Assembly: GCA_015662405.1 (NCBI GenBank)
Contig: DQUE01000006.1
Span: 1 to 5,573, forward strand
Direction of reading: 5' to 3'
DNA: 5,573 bases
Source: Sulfurimonas autotrophica
GTDB taxonomy: Bacteria; Campylobacterota; Campylobacteria; Campylobacterales; Sulfurimonadaceae
Under the pieces are notes generated by a model. The model was given only the letters and a program-made list of their open reading frames with translations. It had not been told where the DNA came from and made no database searches. The translations under genes and the position numbers were made by a program. This document shows, piece by piece, positions 1 through 5,373 of this stretch; position 1 is the first letter of the stretch; the number at the start of each line of letters is the position of its first letter.

Positions 1-135
1 ATGAATTTTTATAGAAAACAACTTCTCCACGATAGATGTACAAAGAGTGGAAAGTTCTTTCGGATCTATAATGAAGTACCGACTCTTTTCATGCTGATTA
101 TTGTAGCGATGGTAGTATTAAAACCATTTGAGTGA
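1..135 (+). CDS. hemJ: HemJ-like protoporphyrinogen IX oxidase, C-terminal part (5' end outside window)
   Basis: The frame is open from base 1 to a TGA at 133-135 and encodes 44 residues. The segment SGKFFRIYNEVPTLFML (residues 16-32), followed by a hydrophobic stretch and the ending VVLKPFE, matches what I know of the C-terminus of HemJ (formerly a CopD-like or UPF0093 protein), where a conserved NEVPT motif enters the last membrane helix. HemJ oxidises protoporphyrinogen IX to protoporphyrin IX in the inner membrane, the penultimate step of haem synthesis in many bacteria that lack HemG and HemY. Family members are about 145-150 residues, so roughly the last third is here. The ATG at 1-3 is probably an internal methionine. 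The catalytic His and Lys residues of the N-terminal helices are not in view, so the call rests on the C-terminal motif only. The gene converges on der with a 16-bp gap. Confidence 0.78.
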   Translation: MNFYRKQLLHDRCTKSGKFFRIYNEVPTLFMLIIVAMVVLKPFE

Positions 136-151
136 ATCTTGTCTCTTTGAT

Positions 152-1630
152 TTATTTCTCGCCTCTCTTTTTTGCTTTAAAAAGAAGAGGTGTCCCAGTA
201 AAATTAAATGCTTCACGCAGTTTATTTGTTAGATAGCGTCTATAGGTAAAATGCAGCCCCTTTGGTTTGTTCATTACAATAGCAATTTTTGGTGGACGTG
301 TTTCATACTGTGTTGCATAGTAGATACGAATAACCTGTCCGTGCATGCTAGGTAATGTATGTCTTCTGAGTGCTTTTTCTATGACTTCATTGAGTTTAGA
401 GGTTGGAATTCTCTGTGAATAGTTTTCATTTATCTCTAAAATCATATCATGGAGTCTATCTACTCTTTGATGACTCTTTGCTGAGAGTGTAATAATTGGT
501 GCATAGGCTAAAAACTTAAACCTGTCACGTACCTCTTGTATGATTTTATCATGCTCTTCTCTTTTGGCTATATCCCATTTATTGAGTACAATGATACAAG
601 CAAGCCTGTTTTTATCAACAAGTCCGGCAATTTTTTCATCTAAATCTAAAAATGGTTCACTAGCATCTAAAACAACTAGTGCCATATTTGCATTCTCAAG
701 CATCTCTTTTGTACGCATAAGGGCAAATTTTTCAATACCTACAATTTTTCCGCGACGACGAAGCCCCGCTGTATCAACAAAGGTAAGCTGTTTCTCTTTA
801 TAGATAATTGTCTCATCTATTGGGTCAATAGTTGTCCCTGCAACAGAACTTACAACGGAGCGTTCTTTTCCTAAAAGGGCATTAAGTAGCGAGCTTTTGC
901 CAACATTAGTACGTCCGATAATTGCTATTTTAATGTGATTGATGTCATTTTCATCGAACTCTTTGATACGGTCATTTTGTGCAAAAATAGAGTCATCTTC
1001 AACCTCTTCTTCATCCCAGTAGATATAACCATCATCCTCTTCATCTTCGGCATATTGTGAAAAAAACTCTTCATCACTGAGTTCTTCTTTGTCTTTTTCA
1101 ATAATCTGCACATCATTTTCATCATCTTCTTTACGAATAGCACTCTCAGGAAGCTTATCGTAAATCCACTCAAGTAGTGCAACCGTGTTTCTGTTATGTG
1201 CGACAGAGATACCAAAAATGGCATCTGTTCCAAACTCATAAAACTCCCAAAGTTTCTCTTTCATTTTGTCATTATCAATTTTATTGACAACGAGGGCTAT
1301 ATCTTTTCCCATGGCTTGGAGTTCATAAAAAAGTTTTTTATCTTCCTCTTCAGGTAGACCCTTACCATCTACCATAAAAAGAATAATATCTGCCTCATAG
1401 GCAGCTTTGAGTGACATCTCTTTGATTTTGTCAAAAAGTTCACACCCCTTATCTAGGCCGCCTGTATCAAGAAGTTCGGCCTCTTTATCAAGTATGAGGG
1501 CAGTTTTTCGTTTTACATCACGTGTAGTTCCGGCTAAGTCGGAAGTAATTGCATCACGTTTTTTTACTAAGCGATTAAAAAGTGAGCTTTTTCCAACATT
1601 TGGACGACCGATAATTGCGATTTTTTTCAT
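152..1630 (-). CDS. der: Ribosome-assembly GTPase Der (EngA), two tandem G domains
   Basis: The 492-residue product has two Era-type GTPase domains in tandem and a C-terminal KH-like domain, the architecture unique to Der/EngA, which acts on the maturing 50S subunit. G domain 1 shows G1 GRPNVGKS (8-15), AGTTRD (33-38), G3 DTGG (55-58) and G4 NKID (116-119). G domain 2 shows GRTNVGKS (239-246), AGTTID (264-269), DTAG (286-289), NKWD (350-353) and SAK (383-385). The KH-like domain ends with the family's typical YRRYLTNKLREAF and GTPL stretches (463-482). The linker (about 166-231) is long and strongly acidic, with 30 Asp/Glu in 66 residues. Total length is near E. coli Der (490) and longer than B. 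subtilis Der (436). The ATG at 1628-1630 begins exactly at the usual MKKIAIIGRPNVGKS start and has an AAGG 8 nt upstream. All GTP-binding motifs are intact. The gene is transcribed alone from a promoter in the 1631-1893 spacer. Confidence 0.97.
   Translation of the reverse strand: MKKIAIIGRPNVGKSSLFNRLVKKRDAITSDLAGTTRDVKRKTALILDKEAELLDTGGLDKGCELFDKIKEMSLKAAYEADIILFMVDGKGLPEEEDKKLFYELQAMGKDIALVVNKIDNDKMKEKLWEFYEFGTDAIFGISVAHNRNTVALLEWIYDKLPESAIRKEDDENDVQIIEKDKEELSDEEFFSQYAEDEEDDGYIYWDEEEVEDDSIFAQNDRIKEFDENDINHIKIAIIGRTNVGKSSLLNALLGKERSVVSSVAGTTIDPIDETIIYKEKQLTFVDTAGLRRRGKIVGIEKFALMRTKEMLENANMALVVLDASEPFLDLDEKIAGLVDKNRLACIIVLNKWDIAKREEHDKIIQEVRDRFKFLAYAPIITLSAKSHQRVDRLHDMILEINENYSQRIPTSKLNEVIEKALRRHTLPSMHGQVIRIYYATQYETRPPKIAIVMNKPKGLHFTYRRYLTNKLREAFNFTGTPLLFKAKKRGEK
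160..192. other. Possible imperfect stem-loop at the der 3' end, beyond the hemJ stop
   Basis: Bases 160-172 can pair with 179-192, leaving one bulged A at 185 and a 6-nt loop (173-178): five pairs CCTCT/AGAGG, six pairs CTTTTT/AAAAAG, plus an outer C-G and a G-U that is favourable only in the plus-strand RNA. It lies within the last codons of der, 24 nt past the hemJ stop. Neither strand has a clear U-tract after it, so it is not a textbook intrinsic terminator. It may only reflect Lys/Arg codons in the der tail. Confidence 0.25.
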
Positions 1631-1672
1631 GAGTGAACCTTGTAAATTAGCGAAGAGTTAAATATTTTTGCA

Positions 1673-1678
1673 ATTATA
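1673..1678 (-). promoter_or_regulatory. -10 box of the der promoter (TATAAT)
   Basis: On the minus strand the sequence reads GCTATAATTGCA, with a perfect TATAAT 42 nt upstream of the der ATG. No good -35 hexamer is visible, as is common for Campylobacterota sigma-70 promoters. A start near 1666 would give a leader of about 35 nt ending in AAGG-8 nt-ATG. The 10-mer TATAATTGCA recurs exactly at the transporter promoter (3144-3153). This is a prediction from sequence. Confidence 0.65.
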
Positions 1679-1684
1679 GCTAAA

Positions 1685-1876
1685 TTACAAGGTAAATAGA
1701 GGAATTACTCTGAAGGAAACTCTTTTTCTAAGTTTTCTAGAGCTTGCTTGGATTGAAACTGCTGCCATGTTGTCATTTTGAAAGCGTGCGTTGAGTGTTT
1801 TTACTGCTACGATTATTAACAGAGTGAAACTTTTGATTTTAGCACTGATATAGTATACTATACATAAATTTTTTAC
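1685..1876 (-). other. Spacer 1631-1893: two overlapping short minus-strand open frames, status unclear
   Basis: The 263-bp spacer between der and the phosphoribosyltransferase gene contains no gene I recognise. One minus-strand frame is open for 63 codons (1876 down to the TAA at 1685-1687). It includes a hydrophobic run FTLLIIVAV and a basic tail, but its only ATG is internal (1766-1768). In a second minus frame, an ATG at 1774-1776 begins a 23-residue peptide starting MTTWQQFQSKQALEN and ending at TAA 1705-1707, with no Shine-Dalgarno sequence. The peptide is protein-like (polar, amphipathic). These could be a gene remnant, part of a dispersed repeat, or chance. I do not claim a coding gene. 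Confidence 0.25.
1849..1862. promoter_or_regulatory. Perfect 14-bp palindrome overlapping the phosphoribosyltransferase promoter
   Basis: TATAGTATACTATA is its own reverse complement. It contains TATACT (1854-1859), a good -10 candidate for the gene starting at 1894, with TTGATT at 1833-1838 as a possible -35 at a short 15-bp spacing. Because of the symmetry the same TATACT is also present on the minus strand (1852-1857), facing der. It may be an operator, a symmetric (bidirectional) -10 region, or AT-rich chance. Confidence 0.45.
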
Positions 1877-1893
1877 CTAAACTAAGGAAGATA

Positions 1894-2343
1894 TTGAAAC
1901 ATTATTATTCATATGAAAATTTTCAAAAGGACACACGCGAACTTATACAAAGGGTGCAAAGTGTAAAAGCTGGGGCTATTGTTGCTATTGCAAGAGGTGG
2001 ATTGACACTAGCGCATTGCATGGCAGAAGGATTAGCTATTAGAGATCTGCAAAGTATTCGTACCGAACTCTATGATGGCGAGCATAAGCGAGAGGGGCTT
2101 TCACTCTTTGGAGCGTGTGATCTATCACATGTAAAGAGTGTGCTCGTTGTTGATGATATAGCCGATAGTGGTGAGACGCTACAGTATGTAATGGAGTATC
2201 TACAAAAAAAATTCCCTGATGTTGTTTTTACGTCGTGCACACTTTTTTATAAAAAGAGTTCATGCTTTGAGCCAAATTTTTGGGTAAATGAAGCAGATGC
2301 CTGGATAGAGTTTTTTTGGGAAAAAGATTTTGTTTCGCCCTAG
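1894..2343 (+). CDS. gpt: Purine phosphoribosyltransferase (xanthine/guanine/hypoxanthine type)
   Basis: A 149-residue type I phosphoribosyltransferase, which transfers ribose 5-phosphate from PRPP to a free purine base in cytosolic salvage. The PRPP-binding signature VLVVDDIADSGET is at 83-95, with the two acidic residues D87-D88. ARGG (33-36) sits where XGPRT enzymes carry the pyrophosphate loop. KK (120-121) and the C-terminal WIEFFWE (137-143) match the base-recognising Lys and the WIExxW element of E. coli Gpt. The start MKHYYSYENF resembles the Helicobacter pylori gpt-type protein as I remember it. The start codon is TTG at 1894-1896, supported by AAGGA (1884-1888) with 5-nt spacing; the next in-frame ATG is at residue 43 and would delete the ARGG loop. 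Base preference among xanthine, guanine and hypoxanthine cannot be read from the sequence. It is a single-gene unit converging on the djlA-like gene with a 4-bp overlap. Confidence 0.88.
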   Translation: MKHYYSYENFQKDTRELIQRVQSVKAGAIVAIARGGLTLAHCMAEGLAIRDLQSIRTELYDGEHKREGLSLFGACDLSHVKSVLVVDDIADSGETLQYVMEYLQKKFPDVVFTSCTLFYKKSSCFEPNFWVNEADAWIEFFWEKDFVSP

Positions 2344-3095
2344 CCTCGAGCCTTTTTTATCATCTCGTATGCCTGATTGATCTCTTGTGTTTTGGCTGTT
2401 GCTTCTTTGATATACTCTTCGCTTTTTCCTTGTGATTTGATGATGTCAGGATGGTATTGGCGTACAAGTTTTCTGTAGGCCTTTTTGATGCTGTTCATAT
2501 CATCATGTTCACTAACACCTAAGATTTTGTAAGCATCTTCAAGTGTTGCTTGCGGTTGTATATTTTGCATCATTGCTTCAAACTGATCAAAAATTGCATG
2601 GTACTTTTGTGGATCAAATGCAAAAGCCTCAGCAATTGTGGCAAGTACCTCTTCTTCACTTTTGCTTACCTCACCATCTGCAAAAGCTAATTGAATAAGA
2701 AATCCCATGAACTGTTCTTCTTGTGCTCTATTGTGACGAAGAGCCTCTGCAAGAGTCTGTGCAATCTGCTCAATGTTGTCACGGCGATCTTTCTCTTCGT
2801 TGAAAATCTGTTTTAAGATATCTTTTGTTTTTGCAGGTTCTGGAAACACCTTTGCTATGTCATCAAACATAATACCTATAAGCTGTGCTTCAAGAGCATC
2901 AACATGCCCATCAGCCTTGGCAACTTTGGCAACAAGCGCGACGAACAGCCCTAAATCACTATTTTTAATCGATTCATATGAAACAGAAAAATTTTTAAAT
3001 GCCTCTTGTGAATACTCTGCTGTATATCTGTTATAACTTTTAAATATATAGTAAAAGAGAGCTCCTAAAAGTAGAAATATAATTAAATTACCCAT
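2340..3095 (-). CDS. djlA: DjlA-like membrane-anchored co-chaperone (TerB domain plus C-terminal J domain)
   Basis: The 251-residue protein has an N-terminal membrane helix (about 4-18, IIFLLLGALFYYIFK), a helical TerB-like domain (about 45-165) with two acidic repeats KADGHVD (60-66) and FADGEVS (138-144), and a C-terminal J domain (about 187-250) with the essential HPD at 215-217. This order matches DjlA (E. coli, 271 residues), an inner-membrane J protein whose cytoplasmic J domain stimulates DnaK ATPase. A membrane-linked DnaK co-chaperone role is inferred from the architecture; the clients are unknown. The ATG at 3093-3095 has AGGA (3102-3105) 6 nt upstream and a -10 box at 3119-3124. 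Its stop codon is the complement of 2340-2342 and shares CTAG with the convergent phosphoribosyltransferase gene. The alternative label is 'TerB family/DnaJ-domain protein'. Confidence 0.88.
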   Translation of the reverse strand: MGNLIIFLLLGALFYYIFKSYNRYTAEYSQEAFKNFSVSYESIKNSDLGLFVALVAKVAKADGHVDALEAQLIGIMFDDIAKVFPEPAKTKDILKQIFNEEKDRRDNIEQIAQTLAEALRHNRAQEEQFMGFLIQLAFADGEVSKSEEEVLATIAEAFAFDPQKYHAIFDQFEAMMQNIQPQATLEDAYKILGVSEHDDMNSIKKAYRKLVRQYHPDIIKSQGKSEEYIKEATAKTQEINQAYEMIKKARG

Positions 3096-3118
3096 ATTGT
3101 GTCCTATTTTTTTCTGAG

Positions 3119-3124
3119 ATTATA
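3119..3124 (-). promoter_or_regulatory. -10 box of the djlA-like gene promoter (TATAAT)
   Basis: The minus strand reads TTGTATAATCTC, with TATAAT at 3119-3124, 23 nt upstream of the ATG. Transcription would begin near 3111, giving a leader of about 16 nt that contains TAGGA 6 nt before the start. No convincing -35 is visible, and that position would fall inside the opposing transporter promoter. Confidence 0.6.
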
Positions 3125-3143
3125 CAATGCTGAAGTAAATGGA

Positions 3144-3149
3144 TATAAT
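3144..3149 (+). promoter_or_regulatory. -10 box of the EamA transporter gene promoter (TATAAT)
   Basis: GGATATAATTGCA contains a perfect TATAAT, preceded by T-poor sequence without a -35. A transcript would begin about 7 nt after the box, near 3156-3157, which is the position of the ATG at 3157. The box falls inside the codons that would follow a more upstream ATG at 3139, which argues against that start. It shares the 10-mer TATAATTGCA with the der promoter. Confidence 0.6.
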
Positions 3150-3156
3150 TGCACTT

Positions 3157-4044
3157 ATGAATAGAATCAGAAATTTAAACAAGGGTGTGCAGTATATGCT
3201 TATTGCAAGCTTGGCATTTGCTATAATGGGTGCTTTTGCTAAACTTGCAAGCCAGCATATGAGTTCACTCGAAGTCGTTTTTTTTAGAAATATTGCTGGG
3301 GTGATATTAGTTGGTATTGCGGTTTTGAAAAAGCCTATGCAACACAAAGGGGGCAGACCTTTTCTTCTCTTTTTTCGTGGTTTTATGGGTTTTGTCGCAC
3401 TGCTTGCTTTTTTTTACAATATCGCGCATATTCCTCTTGGGGATGCTATGACGTACTCAAAAACTTCACCAATTTTTACGGCACTTTTTGCATGGATTTT
3501 TTTAAGAGAGAAACTTTCATACAGGGGATGGATTGCGGTTTTTATCGGATTTATAGGAATAGTTTTTATAACGCAACCAAGCGGAGTTGGATTTTCAAAA
3601 TATGATCTGCTTGGGATTTTCAGCGGAGTAGGTGCAGCACTGGCATATACTTCTGTGCGGGAATTAAAAGCATACTATGATACGCGTGCTATTGTGCTCT
3701 CTTTTATGATTACAGGAACACTCGGTCCAGTTGTTCTGTTTTTCATTACCCCTTATTTGAACCTTGAAGAGCTTGATTTTATCTTTGCAAAATTTGTAAT
3801 GCCACATGGAGTTGTGTGGTTAGAGCTTTTGGCAATGGGGATTTTTGCAACAATAGCACAGCTTTTAATGACAAAGGCCTATGGAGAGACAAAGGCGGGA
3901 ATTGTTGGAGCTGTGAGCTATACAAATATTCTTTTTTCGATTATTATCGGTCTTTTGCTAGGAGATGCTTTTCCTTCGCTTTTGACGACTTTTGGTATTG
4001 TCCTGATAGTATTTGCAGGAGTAATGGTGGCTCGTGATAAGTAG
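3157..4044 (+). CDS. EamA/DMT-superfamily inner-membrane transporter, substrate unknown
   Basis: The product (295 residues from ATG 3157) is almost wholly hydrophobic, with about ten membrane helices arranged as two EamA repeats. The first repeat carries the typical PLGDAMTYSKTSPIFTALFA and WIFLREKL stretch, and the second carries the equivalent GAVSYTNILFSIIIGLLLGD. This is the drug/metabolite transporter superfamily, which exports or exchanges small metabolites; the substrate cannot be predicted from sequence. Start choice: ATG 3139 is in frame but precedes the likely -10 box (3144-3149), so it would not be on the main transcript. ATG 3157 keeps the basic N-terminus MNRIRNLNKG, which suits the positive-inside rule. 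ATG 3196 follows AAGGG but starts directly in helix 1. I prefer 3157 without certainty; a genome annotation may well use 3139. The gene is divergent from the djlA-like gene and ends 53 bp before kdsA. Confidence 0.88.
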   Translation: MNRIRNLNKGVQYMLIASLAFAIMGAFAKLASQHMSSLEVVFFRNIAGVILVGIAVLKKPMQHKGGRPFLLFFRGFMGFVALLAFFYNIAHIPLGDAMTYSKTSPIFTALFAWIFLREKLSYRGWIAVFIGFIGIVFITQPSGVGFSKYDLLGIFSGVGAALAYTSVRELKAYYDTRAIVLSFMITGTLGPVVLFFITPYLNLEELDFIFAKFVMPHGVVWLELLAMGIFATIAQLLMTKAYGETKAGIVGAVSYTNILFSIIIGLLLGDAFPSLLTTFGIVLIVFAGVMVARDK

Positions 4045-4062
4045 GAGTTAAAATCATTTCGC

Positions 4063-4068
4063 TATAAT
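4063..4068 (+). promoter_or_regulatory. -10 box of the kdsA-ribH-nusB operon promoter (TATAAT)
   Basis: CGCTATAATTAACCC in the 53-bp gap between the transporter stop (4044) and kdsA contains a perfect TATAAT. Transcription would begin near 4075, leaving a leader of about 23 nt that includes AAAGGGG (4083-4089). It gives the three-gene operon its own promoter, although readthrough from the transporter gene remains possible because no terminator is seen between them. Confidence 0.6.
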
Positions 4069-4097
4069 TAACCCTATTTTTTAAAGGGGCATATGAG

Positions 4098-4892
4098 ATG
4101 AAACTTTTAGCAGGGCCATGTGTTATTGAGAGTGAAGAGAATATTTTTAAAATAGCAAAAGCGCTGGAGAAGTACCACAATGATACAGCAATTGATTTCT
4201 ATTTTAAAGCAAGTTTTGACAAAGCAAATAGAACATCTTTGGAGAGTTTTCGTGGCCTTGGTATGGATGAGGGGCTTCGGATTTTGCAAAAGGTAAAAGA
4301 TGATTTTGGCTATAAAGTTGTTACAGATGTACATGAGACTTTTCAGGTAGAGCCTGTAGCAGAAGTTGTTGACATGTTGCAAATTCCGGCATTTTTATGT
4401 CGCCAAACAGACCTGCTTGTTGCCTGTGCAAAAACAGACAAAGAGGTGAACATTAAAAAAGGGCAGTTTATCAACCCTCCCGATATGCAATACTCTGTGA
4501 TGAAGATTTTAAAAACACGAGGATGTGATGAGGTGCGTTATGAAAATGCAAAAAAACATGGTGTATATCTTACAGAGAGGGGTAGCTCTTTTGGCTATGC
4601 AAATATAGTAGTAGATATGCGTTCATTAGTCATTATGAGAGCGTTCGCACCTGTGATCTTTGATGCGACACACTCTGTACAGATGCCTGGTGCGCTTGGC
4701 GGAAAGACAGGCGGAGATAGCTCTATGGTGCCATATCTTGCAAAAGCAGCAGCAGCAGTTGGTGTGGATGGATTCTTTTTTGAGACACATTTTGATCCGA
4801 GTATCGCTTTGAGTGATGGCCCAAATATGGTAAAATTAGACGAATTAGAAAAATTGATAGAAAAGATTAAAAAAATAGAAGCAGTAAAATAA
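4098..4892 (+). CDS. kdsA: 3-deoxy-D-manno-octulosonate 8-phosphate synthase (KdsA)
   Basis: KdsA condenses phosphoenolpyruvate with D-arabinose 5-phosphate to make Kdo 8-phosphate, the committed step to the Kdo sugar of the lipopolysaccharide inner core, in the cytosol. The 264-residue product carries the family's key stretches: AGPCVIES (5-12), KASFDKANRTS (37-47), IPAFLCRQTDLL (96-107), NIKKGQF (118-124), RGSSFGY (161-167) and DATHSVQMPG (189-198). The predicted metal ligands C8, H192, E229 and D240 are all present with the same His-Glu-Asp spacing as the Aquifex enzyme, so this should be a metal-dependent type rather than the E. coli type, which has Asn in place of Cys. AAAGGGG at 4083-4089 is the ribosome site; a two-codon frame ATG AGA TGA (4093-4101) overlaps the start. 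It is the first gene of an operon with ribH 16 bp downstream. Confidence 0.96.
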   Translation: MKLLAGPCVIESEENIFKIAKALEKYHNDTAIDFYFKASFDKANRTSLESFRGLGMDEGLRILQKVKDDFGYKVVTDVHETFQVEPVAEVVDMLQIPAFLCRQTDLLVACAKTDKEVNIKKGQFINPPDMQYSVMKILKTRGCDEVRYENAKKHGVYLTERGSSFGYANIVVDMRSLVIMRAFAPVIFDATHSVQMPGALGGKTGGDSSMVPYLAKAAAAVGVDGFFFETHFDPSIALSDGPNMVKLDELEKLIEKIKKIEAVK

Positions 4893-4908
4893 ATACGAAG
4901 GAATAAAA

Positions 4909-5373
4909 ATGCAGGTAATTGAGGGTAAATTAAGAGTAGTAAATGGTAAAAAAATTGCCATTGTTAGTACAAGATGGAATCACTTTGTCGTTGACAGACT
5001 TGTAGAGGGGGCAAAAGATGCTTTTGACCGCCATGGTGGTAATGAAGAGGATCTGACACATGTTTTAGTGCCAGGAGCATTTGAGTTACCGATGATAGTC
5101 GACCAACTCCTCTCAAGCGGAAAATATGATGCTATTTGTGCTTTAGGTGCTGTTATTCGTGGTGCAACACCACATTTTGATTATGTCTCTGCAGAGGCGA
5201 CAAAAGGGATTGCCACTATGAGTCTTAAATATCAAAAACCAGTAAGTTTTGGGCTTTTAACAACAGATACAATAGAGCAGGCTATAGAGAGAGCCGGCAC
5301 AAAAGCTGGAAACAAAGGTTTTGAAGCGATGAGTGTTGTAATAGAGTTGTTAGATCTGTATGAGGCTCTGTAA
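4909..5373 (+). CDS. ribH: 6,7-dimethyl-8-ribityllumazine synthase (RibH)
   Basis: RibH condenses 5-amino-6-ribitylaminouracil with 3,4-dihydroxy-2-butanone 4-phosphate to form 6,7-dimethyl-8-ribityllumazine, the penultimate step of riboflavin synthesis; family members assemble as pentamers or 60-mer capsids. The 154-residue length is typical. Motifs are the substrate-stacking aromatic W23 in RWNHF, PGAFELP (55-61), the phosphate loop and catalytic His in GAVIRGATPHFDYV (80-93, H89), and GLLTTDTIEQAIERAGTKAG (115-134) with the expected phosphate-contacting Arg at 128. The ATG at 4909 has AAGGA (4898-4902) 6 nt upstream. It lies between kdsA and nusB and its stop overlaps the nusB start by one base. 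No FMN riboswitch precedes it, so control is probably through the operon promoter. Confidence 0.97.
   Translation: MQVIEGKLRVVNGKKIAIVSTRWNHFVVDRLVEGAKDAFDRHGGNEEDLTHVLVPGAFELPMIVDQLLSSGKYDAICALGAVIRGATPHFDYVSAEATKGIATMSLKYQKPVSFGLLTTDTIEQAIERAGTKAGNKGFEAMSVVIELLDLYEAL

Noticed and set aside
540..803. Plus-strand open frame of 87 codons antisense to der (also 1407-1661 plus and 925-1239 minus)
   Set aside because: Serine- or methionine-rich translations with no recognisable domain, wholly inside der, whose motifs explain the region.
2310..2380. Possible bidirectional terminator at the gpt/djlA junction
   Set aside because: The short GC-rich patch CTAGCCTCGAGCC has no stem with a usable loop, and the T-run after it is not preceded by a stable hairpin.
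2773..3036. Plus-strand open frame antisense to the djlA-like gene
   Set aside because: A shadow of a gene with clear TerB and J-domain motifs; it has no ribosome-binding site or family features.
3139..3156. ATG at 3139 as the transporter start
   Set aside because: The likely -10 box TATAAT at 3144-3149 lies inside this extension, and only a weak GAAG precedes it at 3-nt spacing; kept as an alternative only.
4045..4097. Riboswitch (for example FMN type) ahead of the kdsA-ribH operon
   Set aside because: The gap is only 53 bp and is occupied by a promoter and ribosome-binding site, far too short for an FMN aptamer.
4245..4265. RGLG in KdsA instead of the RGPG seen in many homologues
   Set aside because: The position varies in the family (as I recall, Aquifex has His), so Leu is not a sign of lost function.
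3944..4382. Minus-strand open frames across the transporter end and the start of kdsA
   Set aside because: They overlap conserved coding sequence and the operon promoter, and their translations resemble no family.
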